From NCBI GenBank assembly GCA_036675505.1, contig JAKFEW010000052.1, positions 1-64,000 on the forward strand: DNA of 64,000 nt, written 5' to 3'. The position numbers and the translations under genes were made by a program. This stretch comes from JAKFEW01 sp036675505. Lineage in GTDB: Bacteria; Cyanobacteriota; Sericytochromatia; S15B-MN24; JAQBPE01. Below the pieces are notes generated by a model. That model was not told the origin of the DNA, did no database searches, and was given only the letters and a program-made list of their open reading frames with translations. Below are positions 34,226 through 45,000 of the stretch, piece by piece. The first letter of the stretch is position 1, and every line of letters begins with the position of its first letter.

Positions 34226-34244
34226 CGGTTAAGTCCAGGTTAAC
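34226..34244 (-). promoter_or_regulatory. Pho-box-like direct repeat
   Basis: On the minus strand GTTAACCT (34244-34237), a 3-bp gap and CTTAACCG (34233-34226) form an 11-bp direct repeat pointing at the lipoprotein gene. Confidence 0.55.
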
Positions 34245-34255
34245 TCATGTTCGGA

Positions 34256-35341
34256 TCACGGCAGGCCCAGCAGCCGCGCCGCGTTGTCGTGTAGCACGGC
34301 CTTGCGCAGCGCCGGGTCGCCCTCGGTGGCGATCAGCACCTTGGCGAGCGGCACCGCCTGGTGGTAGAAAGGCCAGTCCGAGCCGAACAGCACGCGGTCG
34401 CGCGGGGCCTCGCGCAGGATGCGCCGCAGCGCGGGCAGGCCCTGGCTCGAGATCTCGAGGTAGACGTTGGGGTAGCGCCTGGCGAGCCGGATCGCCTGGT
34501 CGGGCTGCAGGGCGCCGGCGTGGCCGAGCACGAAGGTGGTCCGCGGGTGCTCGCGGATCGGCGCCTCGTAACGCTTCACCTGGCTGAGCTTGCGGCCGAG
34601 CGGCGTCTCGATGCCCACCGGGCCGCAGTGCCAGAAGACGATCATGCCGTGGGCGCCGGCCTGGCCATAGAGCTTCATGGCCGCTGGGTGCTCGGGGGCC
34701 ACGAACTGCACGGCCGGGTGGACCTTGATGCCCTTCATGCCGGCCGCCGCCTGGGCCTGGAGCCGCCTCTCACCGCCCGGATCGCGCGGGTGCACCGAGC
34801 CGAAGGGCACGAGCCCCGCGATGCCCTTCGCGGCCGCCGCCCAGCGTCCGGCGTTGTCCGAGATCCCCGGCAGGTCGATCGGCAGCAGCACGCTGTGGCT
34901 GACGCCCATCGCGTCCATCTCGGCCTTGAGGTTGGGGGCCGTGTGGGTGGCACGCATGCCGCCCGGCCGCAGCGCGCCGAAGGTCAGGTCGCGCTCGATC
35001 GCGTGCAGGGCGTCGGGCGTGAAGTTCTTGTTCGCGTAAGGCGCGAGATCGAAGGCGTGGCCGGTGGCGAGGTAGTGCTCGGTGCGGGCCGTGCGACGGG
35101 CGAGATCCGGCTGGTGCTGCGGCCCGAGCGTCTGGGCGAGGTGCGTGTGGAAGTCGATCACCGGGCCGATCGACGCGTCGCGCAGGCGCAGCTCGCCGGT
35201 GGGGGTGGCCGCGAACCAGGGCAGCCGCGCGAGATCGGCGAGGCGCTCGAAGCGCGTCGGCGGCGCGGCGACCTGGCCTGCGAATGCAGGCAGCGCGCCC
35301 AGGCAGACGCTCGCGGCGAGCACGACGATCCGGATCCGCAT
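34256..35341 (-). CDS. Exported amidohydrolase-family protein (Amidohydro_2)
   Basis: The 361-residue protein has a signal peptide (RIVVLAASVCLGALPAFAGQ) and a TIM-barrel metal-hydrolase pattern. Ligands are the HxH in IDFHTHLAQ, His in VFWHCGPVG, His in FVLGHAGAL and Asp in LFGSDWPFYHQ. This is the decarboxylase/lactonase-like Amidohydro_2 group; substrate unknown. AGGAGGG lies 8 nt before the ATG. It is transcribed away from the terminator of the leucine-rich lipoprotein gene. Confidence 0.87.
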   Translation of the reverse strand: MRIRIVVLAASVCLGALPAFAGQVAAPPTRFERLADLARLPWFAATPTGELRLRDASIGPVIDFHTHLAQTLGPQHQPDLARRTARTEHYLATGHAFDLAPYANKNFTPDALHAIERDLTFGALRPGGMRATHTAPNLKAEMDAMGVSHSVLLPIDLPGISDNAGRWAAAAKGIAGLVPFGSVHPRDPGGERRLQAQAAAGMKGIKVHPAVQFVAPEHPAAMKLYGQAGAHGMIVFWHCGPVGIETPLGRKLSQVKRYEAPIREHPRTTFVLGHAGALQPDQAIRLARRYPNVYLEISSQGLPALRRILREAPRDRVLFGSDWPFYHQAVPLAKVLIATEGDPALRKAVLHDNAARLLGLP

Positions 35342-35388
35342 GGGGCCAGGCCCTCCTGGGCTCCGTCTTACCCGCGCGCAGGCCCCTG

Positions 35389-35425
35389 AAAAAGATCGCC
35401 GCCCCCGCGGGCTGCGGGGGCGGCG
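35389..35425 (-). terminator. Rho-independent terminator of the leucine-rich lipoprotein operon
   Basis: A 12-bp perfect GC stem (35397-35408 with 35414-35425) around a 5-nt loop is followed, in the minus direction, by GATCTTTTT. It ends the operon of the two genes upstream on this strand. Confidence 0.85.
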
Positions 35426-35446
35426 GAATCAGCGCGAGCCGATGAC

Positions 35447-38107
35447 TCAGGTGGGACAGGTGGCGGCGACGGCGCCGCCGTTGTCGTCGTTGGTCGTGCC
35501 GTTGTCGGAGCCCCGCTTGTCGAGGAGGTTGTCGATGAAATTGGTCACCTCGAACGCGCAGGCGCGCCCGAGGCCCGTGAGCGAAACGGTGTAGCCGCCT
35601 TCGCCGGTGCCGAGCCGGAGCTTGCCGTTCTTCGCGAGCGCCCCCTTGATGTTGGTGGTGAACTGGGCGAGCGCGTCGCCGGTCAGGGCGTCGTTGTCTT
35701 CGAGCGTCAGCGCCTCCTTGATGTGCACGAGGCCCGTGCCTCCGAGTTCCTCGATGCCGCAGCGGCGGATGGTGAGCGCGTCGAGGATCCGGAGGGTCGG
35801 GCCCATGGCATCGACCGTGAACGTCCGCAAGTTCGCGAGGCCATCGAGCGTCAGCGACTTCGCCACGCTGATCCCCGCCAGGGCCGCGAGCGAGCTCGGG
35901 GAATCCACCGGGGGGTAATCCGCCGACACGGCCACGGTGAGGTGGTTGACCGTCAGGCCCTCGGGGAGGCCGTCCAGCCCGTCGGGCGGGAGCGAGGTGA
36001 GCTCGAGGTGGTTCACCTGTTGCGCGCCGAGGCCCGCGAGGCTCTGCAGATCGACGAGGCCCCGCAAGGCGATCGACTTGACCGGCGTGCCGCCGCTGCC
36101 GAGGTTCCCGAGCCCTTCGAGCGACTCGATGCCCACGTCGTCGATCACGAGCTCGCCGCCGTTGCCTTCGTCGAGGCCGAGCTTCGCGAGGCCATCGAGG
36201 CCCGTGAGCGACGTGAGCGCGGGCAGGTTCGTGAGGGTGATGTGCCGGGCTATCCCCACGGTGCCGAGGGAGGCGATGGAGGGGAGTTGGGTGAGGTCCG
36301 CGAGCTCCAGGTCGCGGATGCTTATCGGGTTGAGGCCTGTGAGGTCCGTGAGGCTGGTCAATCTGCCGAGCGAGACGTCGCGGAACGAGGCCAGCTGGCT
36401 CAGCGCGCTCAGGTCAGTGAGGGCGTAGCAATCGGTGATTTGCAGGTCTCGCACGCTGGTCAGGCCGCCCAGGCCGTTGAGCGACTCGAGGTCGGCATAT
36501 TCAGCGTTCCCGACGTGGCTCACGGTCAGGTTGTCCGCCGAGGTCACCTGGCTGAAGGCGGAGAGGTCGGTGACGTCCGGCGAGTGGGTGATGACCAGGT
36601 GCCCGAGCGCGCCGGCGGTGTTCGCCAGGCCCGAGAGGTCGCTCAGCGCGCCGTTGCCTTCGAGCACGATGCTCGGCGTCTTCGACCTCGTACTCGTATC
36701 GAGCGCATTCAGGTCGAACCACGCCTCTTTTCCCGTGCTGCCGGGCTCGAGGTCCGGTTTCGGCACCCCGAAATCGGTATCCGGACCGATCTGCGCGCCC
36801 GCGAGGCCATCGAGGTTCGTCACCCTCGTGTCCTGAAGCCGCAAGCCGCCGAGGTGCTTCAGGCTCTCGAGGCCCACGCCCTCGTCGCCGAGGGACTCGA
36901 GCCTCGGCGCGGACGCGATCTCGAGCTCGCCGCCGATATAGCGCAGGTTGCGGAGCGCCGAAATGTCCGTGAGCCCGCCAGGGGCCCTCTGCAGCGTGTA
37001 GTCCGCCGAAGGGGCCGACCGCTTCAAGCCGAACGGCGTGAGGACGAGGTCGCCCCGGACCGTGTCGAGCGCCTCGAGCCCCGAAAGGTCCTCGAGGCTC
37101 TCGCCGACGACGACGACGAGGTCGCCGCCGACGTGCTTGAGCGAGCCGAGCCACTTGAGGGCGCCGGGGCCGCCGTCGTGGAAGTGCACGTTGCCCTTGA
37201 CGCTCTTGAGGTGCGGGAGAGCGGTCTCCCCGAGCTCATCTTCGACCACTTCGGGCGGGACGACGATGGTCAGGTCGCCCTTGATCACCTCGACGTACCG
37301 CAAGCGGTTGAGCTTGGTCTTGAAGGCTTCGACGTCACCCTCGAAGACGAGCATGACGTCGTCGCCGCGGTTCGTGGTGGGGTGCGACATGCCGGGATCG
37401 ATGTTGGCGCGCAGGCGGGTGGTGATGGTGGAGGCGATGGCGCGGATCATGCGGGCGGAGATCAGGACACGCCGCTTCACCAGGGGCTCCTCCTCCTGCA
37501 AGAGCAGCTTCGCGTCCCCGTCCTCCTTCGAAAGCGCCGGGTGATAGATGTCGGCGGCGATGCCGAACGGCGCAGCGTCGATCAGCAACTCGGGCAAATC
37601 GATAATGGGCATGTACTCGGGCAGGCCGGCGATCGCCGTGGTGACCGGCGAGACGATGATCGACTTGCCGGTGATCGACGTGAAGCCGGTGCCCGTGTAC
37701 TGCACGAGCGTGCGCAGCGACAGCAGCGCCCGTTCGTTGGAAGCCTCGTGGCGGCGGGACACCTCGAGGGTGAAAAGCTCGTCCACGGCCGGAACGAAGG
37801 GCGTGCTGCTCTTGTAGAGCGTGAAGACGCCGTCCGCGTCGGTGATGCCCGACGAGACCGGGACGCCGCCGCGGAGCAGCGTGACGGTCGAGACCCGCGC
37901 CACATCCTCGCTCGTCGCGAGCAGGCGGCGCACGCCGGGGATCTCCACGCGGCCGGTGAGCAGCACGTTGTCGGTCGCCGGGGCGACGCCGAGAAGGTCG
38001 GCGGCCGGGCCGGTGGAGGTGACGGGCAGGGCCTGGCAGCTCGCGACGAAGGCGGCGCAGACCAGGGTGGTCAGAAGGCGGTTGGTGCGGGTGTTCAAGG
38101 GACGCAT
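35447..38107 (-). CDS. Leucine-rich-repeat-like surface lipoprotein
   Basis: The 886-residue protein has a lipobox (VCAAFVASCQ). A carboxypeptidase-regulatory/Big-like beta domain follows (LTGRVEIPGVRRLL..GITDADGVFTLY, about residues 50-100). From about residue 280 to 820 there are many leucine-rich repeats of the receptor-L type (SLKHVGGDLVVVVGESLEDLSGLEALDTVRGDLVL). It probably displays a binding surface at the outer membrane. It starts 5 bp after the preceding lipoprotein gene; a strong terminator follows. Confidence 0.8.
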   Translation of the reverse strand: MRPLNTRTNRLLTTLVCAAFVASCQALPVTSTGPAADLLGVAPATDNVLLTGRVEIPGVRRLLATSEDVARVSTVTLLRGGVPVSSGITDADGVFTLYKSSTPFVPAVDELFTLEVSRRHEASNERALLSLRTLVQYTGTGFTSITGKSIIVSPVTTAIAGLPEYMPIIDLPELLIDAAPFGIAADIYHPALSKEDGDAKLLLQEEEPLVKRRVLISARMIRAIASTITTRLRANIDPGMSHPTTNRGDDVMLVFEGDVEAFKTKLNRLRYVEVIKGDLTIVVPPEVVEDELGETALPHLKSVKGNVHFHDGGPGALKWLGSLKHVGGDLVVVVGESLEDLSGLEALDTVRGDLVLTPFGLKRSAPSADYTLQRAPGGLTDISALRNLRYIGGELEIASAPRLESLGDEGVGLESLKHLGGLRLQDTRVTNLDGLAGAQIGPDTDFGVPKPDLEPGSTGKEAWFDLNALDTSTRSKTPSIVLEGNGALSDLSGLANTAGALGHLVITHSPDVTDLSAFSQVTSADNLTVSHVGNAEYADLESLNGLGGLTSVRDLQITDCYALTDLSALSQLASFRDVSLGRLTSLTDLTGLNPISIRDLELADLTQLPSIASLGTVGIARHITLTNLPALTSLTGLDGLAKLGLDEGNGGELVIDDVGIESLEGLGNLGSGGTPVKSIALRGLVDLQSLAGLGAQQVNHLELTSLPPDGLDGLPEGLTVNHLTVAVSADYPPVDSPSSLAALAGISVAKSLTLDGLANLRTFTVDAMGPTLRILDALTIRRCGIEELGGTGLVHIKEALTLEDNDALTGDALAQFTTNIKGALAKNGKLRLGTGEGGYTVSLTGLGRACAFEVTNFIDNLLDKRGSDNGTTNDDNGGAVAATCPT

Positions 38108-38112
38108 ATCTC

Positions 38113-38994
38113 CTACATCACCTGGCCGGTGAGGATGATTTCGGGCTCGTTGGAAGTGGCATCGGTGCGGTGGCCGTCACCGTCCGGCGGTGAGTAGTCG
38201 AGCGGGTTGCCCTCGTTGAAGCCCTGGAAGTCGGTTTGCAGCGAGGGGTCGCGCTTGACGAGGCGCGAGAGCTCGCGCAGCACGTCCCGCGCATCCGCGA
38301 GGTTGAAGGACCACACCCGCTCGCCGTCGAGCGCGTCTTCGACGCGCGCCACCAGCTTGGCGTAGGTCTCGGGCGAGAAGTCCGTGAGGCCGCCGTCCAT
38401 GAGGGCATGCTGCGCCACGACGGTCGAGGCGAAGTCGATGTCCGCGGCGATGTGCAGGCGGCTCAATTCGCCCTTCTTCTGGGCCCTCGCGATGGTGCGC
38501 AGCGTCACGGGCTTGCCGGCCCCGTCGAGGACCCGGGCGTTGACGACGATCGGCCGGCCTTCGAGCTCGATCGTGATCCTGAGCGAGTAGCGGCCCTGGG
38601 CGTCCGTGACGCCCTTGATGCCGAGGCTGTTGCCCTGGGCGTCGGTCAGCGTGATCTCGGTGTTGGCCATCGGCCGCTGCTTGCCTTTGAGGCCGAGCAG
38701 GTAGCGGGCCTGGGGCTCGCCGATGGCGCGGAAGGTCTCGGGCGCGGTGACGACCCCGGAGACGGTGGGGGCCTCGGCTTCGGCGGGGGCGGTCGCGGTG
38801 GGGGCAACCGTGCCCGGGGCGCTCACGCCGCCCGCGGGGGCGGCGGGCGGCTGGCCCGTGCTGCCGGCCGGCGCGCCGGTGGCTGCCGGGGCGGCGGCGG
38901 CGGGAACCTGGGCCTGGAAGGCCGGCGCCATGCCGGCGGGGGCGCTACAGGCTCCCACGGCCGTGGCCGTGAAAAGCAACAGCAGGGTGCGCAT
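38113..38994 (-). CDS. Lipoprotein with carboxypeptidase-regulatory-like domain
   Basis: This 293-residue protein has a lipobox (TATAVGACS) and an Ala/Pro/Gly-rich linker to about residue 75. A transthyretin-like beta domain follows (MANTEITLTDAQGNSLGIKGVTDAQGRYSLRITIELEGRPIVVNARVLD). The C-terminal helical part contains no motif I know. It shares the domain style of the next gene, 5 bp downstream, and is probably its operon partner. Confidence 0.78.
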   Translation of the reverse strand: MRTLLLLFTATAVGACSAPAGMAPAFQAQVPAAAAPAATGAPAGSTGQPPAAPAGGVSAPGTVAPTATAPAEAEAPTVSGVVTAPETFRAIGEPQARYLLGLKGKQRPMANTEITLTDAQGNSLGIKGVTDAQGRYSLRITIELEGRPIVVNARVLDGAGKPVTLRTIARAQKKGELSRLHIAADIDFASTVVAQHALMDGGLTDFSPETYAKLVARVEDALDGERVWSFNLADARDVLRELSRLVKRDPSLQTDFQGFNEGNPLDYSPPDGDGHRTDATSNEPEIILTGQVM

Positions 38995-39178
38995 CGGGAT
39001 CTCCTCGTCGCGGGCGAATGTTGGTGTCGGTGGTCGAACCAGCTCGCGGACGCCGAAAAGACTTCGTTACCTGGCGAGCAAAGCATCCTATCACGCTCGC
39101 CAGCTGGGCCGGTCGCTGAAAAGCGGCCTCAATAGGTTAATTTTTACGTAGTTCGACCCCGGCGACTCGGCCCAGATA

Positions 39179-39886
39179 CTAGGCGCGCGCCTTGGCCTTC
39201 TTCGCGGCCAGCCTGGCTGCCTGGTGGGCGCGTGCCTTCAAGATGTACGGCTCGGCCGCCGGCGTCTTGCAGGCCGTGTCGCCATGGTCCACTTCGACCT
39301 TGCCGATGCGACGCGCGGCGGCGATCGCCACCCCCTCCAGCGCGTCGCTGCGCATCCCGATCGCGATGAGGGCCATGTTCATCGCCTCCTTCACGCGGTT
39401 CGCGGCGCCGTGGATCGCGTGCTCGATGCGCGGCACGAAGGCCTCGAAGTACGCGTCCGGCAGCGCGCCGTCACGCTGGGCGAGCAGGCCAAGCAGCGCC
39501 CAGCCGGTGCAGCCGACCAGCTCCTCGCCATCGCGCGCGATCCAGCGCTCGGCCAGGTCCCGCGCATGCGGCGTCCGCGCGGCGAGCTCGGCGACGTAGC
39601 TCGCGAGCCCATGCCACCTCACGCTCTCCACCCAGGCGTCGAGCGCTGCGGGCGACATCCGCGCGGGATCCGCCACCATCGCGGCCAGGAAGCGCGCGTC
39701 CGAGTTGCCGCTCGCCCACAGGCGCTCGGCGAGCGCGTGGTCGAGCTTGATGCGCTTGCGCAGCTCGCCCAGCTTGGCGAAGCTGACGCCGAACTGCGGT
39801 TCGGGCGCGCCGTGGCGGCGGTAGGTCTTGCGGTTCTGCTCGGTGCCGGCGGCCTCGAGCTCGGTCATCACGTCGTCGAAAAGCAT
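39179..39886 (-). CDS. DNA alkylation repair protein (AlkD-like HEAT repeats)
   Basis: The 235-residue protein matches the AlkD family: QNRKTYRRHGAPEPQFGVSFAKLGELRKRIKLDHALAERLWASGNSDARFLAAMVAD, WVESVRWHGLASYVAE and NRVKEAMNMALIAIGMRS. AlkD enzymes remove bulky or cationic alkylated bases, but some relatives lack glycosylase activity. The Lys-rich C-terminus fits nucleic-acid contact. TAAACT lies exactly 6 nt before the ATG with no ribosome-binding site, so leaderless. Confidence 0.85.
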   Translation of the reverse strand: MLFDDVMTELEAAGTEQNRKTYRRHGAPEPQFGVSFAKLGELRKRIKLDHALAERLWASGNSDARFLAAMVADPARMSPAALDAWVESVRWHGLASYVAELAARTPHARDLAERWIARDGEELVGCTGWALLGLLAQRDGALPDAYFEAFVPRIEHAIHGAANRVKEAMNMALIAIGMRSDALEGVAIAAARRIGKVEVDHGDTACKTPAAEPYILKARAHQAARLAAKKAKARA

Positions 39887-39892
39887 GCAGCT

Positions 39893-39898
39893 AGTTTA
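39893..39898 (-). promoter_or_regulatory. -10 element of the AlkD-like gene (leaderless)
   Basis: TAAACT on the minus strand ends 6 nt before the ATG. The -35 region is unremarkable. Confidence 0.45.
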
Positions 39899-40069
39899 CA
39901 TCGGCCAGCGTGAGCATCCCGAATCCCGGCACCGCCCCTGGCGCGCGAGATCAAGGCCGGGCTGGCCTGGGCGGCGAATGGGGGCTGATCGATCCACCCC
40001 GCCGCGCACACGGAAACCACCGCGCCAGCTTGGTAAGATGACGCGGTACGCCCAGCCCAGGAGAACCCC

Positions 40070-42019
40070 ATGAACCCTGCCGAGGACGCCGGAACCGTCG
40101 TCGAAGCGCCGCCCCATCGCCCGGCCTTCAACTTCAACGAGAAGCTGCCCGTCGACAGCAGCGACCCCGCGGTGATCGAGCGCTACTGGCTCGACCACGT
40201 CTACGCCGGCGATGACGCCACGCAGCTCACGTGGCGCTCCGCGATCATCGGCATGGTGATCGGCGGGGTCATGTCCCTCTCCAACCTCTACGTCGGCCTG
40301 AAGACCGGCTGGGGGATGGGCGTCACGATCACCGCGACGATCCTCGCCTTCTCGCTCTTCAAGGGCCTGCAGTTGGTGGCCAGCGCCAAGGTCTTCGACT
40401 TCCTGCCGGCCCGCCTGCTCGCGGGCCTGCGCGAGGAGTTCTCCATCCTCGAGAACAACGCCATGTCCTCCACGGCGTCGGCCGCCGGCTATATGGCCAC
40501 GGCGGGCCTGATCTCCTCCATCCCCGCGTTGATGTTGACCACCGGCCAGACCCTGACGTCGTGGCAGCTGGGCGCCTGGATCGGCGGGCTGAGCATGCTG
40601 GGCGTGATCATGGCCATCCCGATGAAGCGCAACATGATCAACATCGAGCAGCTGCGCTTCCCCTCGGGGATCGCCACCGCGACCACCCTCATGAGCATGC
40701 ACGCGAAGGGCGCGGAGTCGCTCGCCCAGGCCAAGGCCCTGGGCCTCGCCGGGCTCCTGGGCGCGCTCGTCGCCTGGCTGCGCGACGGCACCGTCGGCTG
40801 GATGAAGGGCTGGAACGTCCCGCCCACCATCGATTTCCCGGGGCAGATCGGGGGCACCCCCCTCGCCGCCCTGACCATCCAGGGGGAGTCCAGCCTCCTG
40901 CTGCTGGGCGGCGGCGCGATCATGGGCATGCGCGTCGCGCTGTCGATGCTCGTCGGCGGCATCGGCTACTTCTTCGTCGTCGCGCCCATGCTGATCGCCG
41001 ACGGCGTCGTGCCGGCGACCGGCGGCTACCGCGACCTCGTCAAGTGGTCCATGTGGCCCGGCGCCGCGCTGATGCTGACCAGCGGCATCCTGGTCTTCCT
41101 CCTCCAGTGGCGGACCATGGCGCGGGCCTTCGCGGGCCTGGCGAGCGTCTTCAAGGCGGCGTCCCACACGCCGGTCGACGATCCGCTGGCGCGCATCGAG
41201 GTGCCCGGCAGCTGGTTCCTCGGCGGCTTCCTCGCGCTGGGCGTCCTGTGCGTCGGCCTCGAGGCCGCCTTCTTCGGGATCCCGCTCTGGATGGGCGTGC
41301 TGTCCGTGCTGCTGGCCTTCGTCTTCGCGATCGTCGCGTCCCGCGCGACGGGCGAGACGGACATCACGCCGATCTCCGCGATGGGCCAGATGACGCAGCT
41401 CACCTTCGGGGCGATCGCCCCCGGCAACCTCTCCGTGAACCTCATGACCGCCGGCGCGACGGCCGGCAGCTCGGCCCACACGGCCGACCTGCTGACCGAC
41501 CTCAAGAGCGGCTACCTGCTGGGCGCCAAGCCGCGCCAGCAGTTCTTCGCGCAGTTCCTGGGCATCCTCGCGGGCTCGGTCTTCTGCGTGCCGGCCTTCA
41601 ACCTCCTGGTGCCGAACGTCGCGGCGATCGGCACGCAGCAGTTCCCGGCGCCCTCCGCGCAGGTCTACGCCGGGGTGGCGAAGCTGCTCTCGCAGGGCTT
41701 CGCCGCCCTGCCGGCCAGCGCCATCACCGCCATGATCGTCATGGGCGTCGCCGGGCTCCTGCTCGCCCTCGCCGAGCACTTCGCCCCGCGGGCCGCGCGC
41801 TGGATGCCGTCGCCCGTGGGGCTCGGCATCGCGCTCGTCGTGCCCTTCTCGAACGCGCTGATGATGTTCCTGGGCGCGCTGGTCGCCTGGCTCTTCTTCC
41901 GCGCGAACGCCCCGGCCGCCCACCGCTACGTCGTGCCCGTCTCCTCAGGCGTGATCGCGGGCGAGAGCCTGATGGGCATCCTCACGGCGCTCCTGGCCGT
42001 GACGGGCTACCTGGGCTGA
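40070..42019 (+). CDS. OPT-family oligopeptide transporter
   Basis: The 649-residue membrane protein has about 14-16 hydrophobic helices and OPT-family features: early LTWRSAIIGMVIGGVMSLSNLYVGLKTGWGMGVTITATILAFSLF, a conserved ENNAMSSTASAAGYMATAGLISSIPAL, and NLMTAGATAGSSAHTADLLTDLKSGYLLGAKPRQQFFAQFLG. OPT proteins import peptides or metal-chelate conjugates by proton coupling. TAAGAT (40034-40039) is a candidate -10, and CCAGGAG precedes the ATG. The beta-propeller gene starts 5 nt after its stop. Confidence 0.92.
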   Translation: MNPAEDAGTVVEAPPHRPAFNFNEKLPVDSSDPAVIERYWLDHVYAGDDATQLTWRSAIIGMVIGGVMSLSNLYVGLKTGWGMGVTITATILAFSLFKGLQLVASAKVFDFLPARLLAGLREEFSILENNAMSSTASAAGYMATAGLISSIPALMLTTGQTLTSWQLGAWIGGLSMLGVIMAIPMKRNMINIEQLRFPSGIATATTLMSMHAKGAESLAQAKALGLAGLLGALVAWLRDGTVGWMKGWNVPPTIDFPGQIGGTPLAALTIQGESSLLLLGGGAIMGMRVALSMLVGGIGYFFVVAPMLIADGVVPATGGYRDLVKWSMWPGAALMLTSGILVFLLQWRTMARAFAGLASVFKAASHTPVDDPLARIEVPGSWFLGGFLALGVLCVGLEAAFFGIPLWMGVLSVLLAFVFAIVASRATGETDITPISAMGQMTQLTFGAIAPGNLSVNLMTAGATAGSSAHTADLLTDLKSGYLLGAKPRQQFFAQFLGILAGSVFCVPAFNLLVPNVAAIGTQQFPAPSAQVYAGVAKLLSQGFAALPASAITAMIVMGVAGLLLALAEHFAPRAARWMPSPVGLGIALVVPFSNALMMFLGALVAWLFFRANAPAAHRYVVPVSSGVIAGESLMGILTALLAVTGYLG

Positions 42020-42024
42020 CGCGG

Positions 42025-45000
42025 GTGAGGCTGGAGACGACGGCCGACGGCGGGGCGTGGGCCAGCGATGGCGCGGACCTGGCGCGCTTCGCGCCGGACG
42101 GCTCGCGCGTCGGCCACCGCCGGGACGGCCATGCCGCCTTCGCCGCGGACGGCGCCGGCGGGCTGTGGCTGGTCGAGGAGGAGTCGCAGGCGCGGGCGCG
42201 GCGCGTGGATGTCGCCGGCAAGCAGCTCGGGGTGTACAAGGCCGCCAACGGCCGGCACGTCCGCCAGATCGTCCGCGGCCACGCGGGCGGCGCGTGGCTG
42301 GTGGACGACGGCGCGCCCGGGGCCGAGCTCGTGGCGCTGGACGGGGGCGGCCGGCCGATCGCGCGGCTCGTGCCCGAGATCGGGTGCGTGGCGATCGCCG
42401 CGGCGCCCGCGGGCGGGGTCGTCGTGCTCGGCGCGTCGGGCCAGCTCGCGCGGTTCGCGGCCGACGCCACGCCCCAGGGCGTGGGGCGGGTCGGCGCGAC
42501 GGCGGCGCTGCTCGCCGCCGACGCGCGCGGCGGCGGCTGGGTCGCCGACGGGCATGGCCGGTTGTGGCGCTTCTCGCCGGACCTCGCGGACCTCGGCCAT
42601 GTCGCGCTGCCCGGCGAGGTGGCCGCGCCGCTCGCGATCGCGATGGGGTCCGGGGGCCACGTCTGGGCGCTCCACGGCGGCGGCCGGCGGCTCACGCGCG
42701 TGGGGGACGACCTCCGGGTGGTCTGGTCGGGCGAGCTGCGGCTGCCCTGGCGCGAGCTCGCGATCGATCCCGATGGCCGGGCCTGGTTGCTCGCCGGGAC
42801 CAGCCTTGCGCGCGTGTCCCCGGCGGGCCAGCTGGACGCCGCCCTCCCGCTCGTGGTCGGCGCGCTCGCGGCGACGGCGGACGGCGGCGCGTGGCTCGCC
42901 GATCCGGGCGAGCGCATGGTCTTCAAGCTCGGCGCCGGCGGCCTCGACGAGGCCGGCGCCACGTTGAAGCATGCCGCGCTGGCGCTCGCCGCCGGCCCGG
43001 CCGGGGTCTGGGCGACGCACGTCGGCGGCGCGAGCCGCATCGGCCCGGACGGCGCGGTGGCCACGACCGCGCCCGTCGGCGCGAAGGACGCCACGCCGCT
43101 CGCGGTCGCCGCCGACGACCAGGGCGGGGCCTGGGTGGCCGATACGCGCGGGGGACGGCTCGTCGCGCTGTCGTCGGCGGGAGCTCGCCGCCTCGAGGTG
43201 GACCTCGAGGGCCGGCCCGTTGCGCTGGCCCTGGCCGCGGACGGGACGCTCTGGGCCTGCGACGCGGCGGACGGCAGCGTCGCGCGCGTCGCCCCGGACG
43301 GCGCGATCCGGGGGCGCACGCCGGTCGGCGTCGGCCCCTGTGATCTCGCGCTCGACGGCGCGGGCCACGCGTGGGTCGCTTGCTTCGGTGACGGCCGGGT
43401 CGTGCGCGTCGCGCCCGACGGGGCGATCGCGGAGGCGATCGCCGTCGGCGGCGAGCCCGTCGCCGTCGCCGTCGACGCCACCGGCCAGGTGTGGATCGCG
43501 GACTGGCGCGAGGGCCGGTTGATCGGCCTCGGCCCGGACGGGGCGCCGCGCGGCGAGCTGGCCGCCCGGGCCTCGCGGCTCGGGGCCGCCGGCGACGCCC
43601 TCTGGCTGGCGCACGGGCCGGGCTCGTACGCGCCCGTCGCGAGCCGCCTCGCGCCCGTCGGCCTGGCGCCGGGGGCGTACGCGCCGGTCGTGCGCTGCCG
43701 CGACCTCGCGGTCGAGGGCGGCGCGCTCTACCGCCTCGGGCCCGCCGGCGGGCCCACGGCCGCGGTCGTGGTCGGCCACCACGCGGGCCGCGTCGCGGCG
43801 GGACCGGGCGGCGAGGTCTGGGTCGTCCACGGGCCGCACGTCTCGCGCGTGGATCCGGACGGCACGCGCCATGGCCCGTTCGACGTGGGCACCACGCCGG
43901 ACGACCTGGCGGTCGGCCCCGACGGGCACGTCTGGCTGGCCTTCACCAACGCCGGCGCGGTCGGCGAGCTCACGCCGCGCGGCGAGCAGCTGCGGTCGGC
44001 GCCGGTGCCCTACCCGGCCTGCCTGACCTTCGACGCCCAGGGGCGGCTCTGGGTCGCGAGCCACGCGCGCGAGCTCCACCGGCTCGCGCCCGACGGCGCC
44101 GTGGCCCTCACCGTCCCGCTGCCCGGCCCGGCCGGCGGCGGGCGCCAGTTCTGGGGCCTGGCCGGCGCGCCGGACGGCACGCTCTGGCTCGCCGACGGGG
44201 TGAACCACGAGGTCGTGCGCCTGGACGCCATGGGCGCGGAGCTCGGCCGCACGCCACTGCCCGACGCCCGCGCGATCGCCTTCGGGCCGACGGGCGAGGC
44301 TTACGTCGGGCCGCTCTTCGGCACCGCCGTCACGCGCCTCGCGCCGGACGGCGCGGTGCTCGGCACCTTCCCGGTCGGTCGCGACACGACCGGCCTGGCG
44401 GTCGACGCGGGCGGCACGGTCTGGGTCAGCGGCGGCGACGCGGGGAAGGTCGCGCGGTTCGCGCCGGACGGCAAGAAGCGGGGCGCGACCCCGCTCGGCC
44501 GCTGCCTCATGGGCGTCGTCGCCACGCGCGACGCCGTCTGGGTCTCGGACGCCGAGGCGGCCGGGGCGCGGGTGCGCCACTTGCGCCCGCAGCTGCCCTT
44601 GGTCGCCTGGCCCGTAGACGGCGAGCCCGAGGCGCTCGCCATCGACCGGGCGGGCCACCTCTGGGTGGCGGGCCGGCGGCACCACGTCGTGCGCTGCCTC
44701 GCGGCCGACGGGCGGCCGCTCGCCGAGCGCGACCTGGGGCACCGGCCGCTGGCGATCGCCGCCCACCCGCTGGGCGGCGTGTGGATCCTGCGCGCGGCCC
44801 CCGCGGGGGCGGCGCTCGTGCGCCTCGCCGCCGACGCGACGATGGCGGCCGAGCTGGCGCTGCCCGCGACCTGTCGCCGCCTGCTCGTCGACGCCACGGG
44901 CGCGGCCTGGGCGCTGGGCCACGGCGCCCAGGTGTGGCGCGCCTCGCCCGACGGCGCGACCCTCGACGCGGTCGTCCCGTCCGCGGGCTCGGTCCTGGAC

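Noticed and set aside
42007..44922. 971-codon open frame antisense to the beta-propeller gene
   Set aside because: Shadow of the repetitive sense frame; the sense frame has regular propeller repeats, the antisense frame none.
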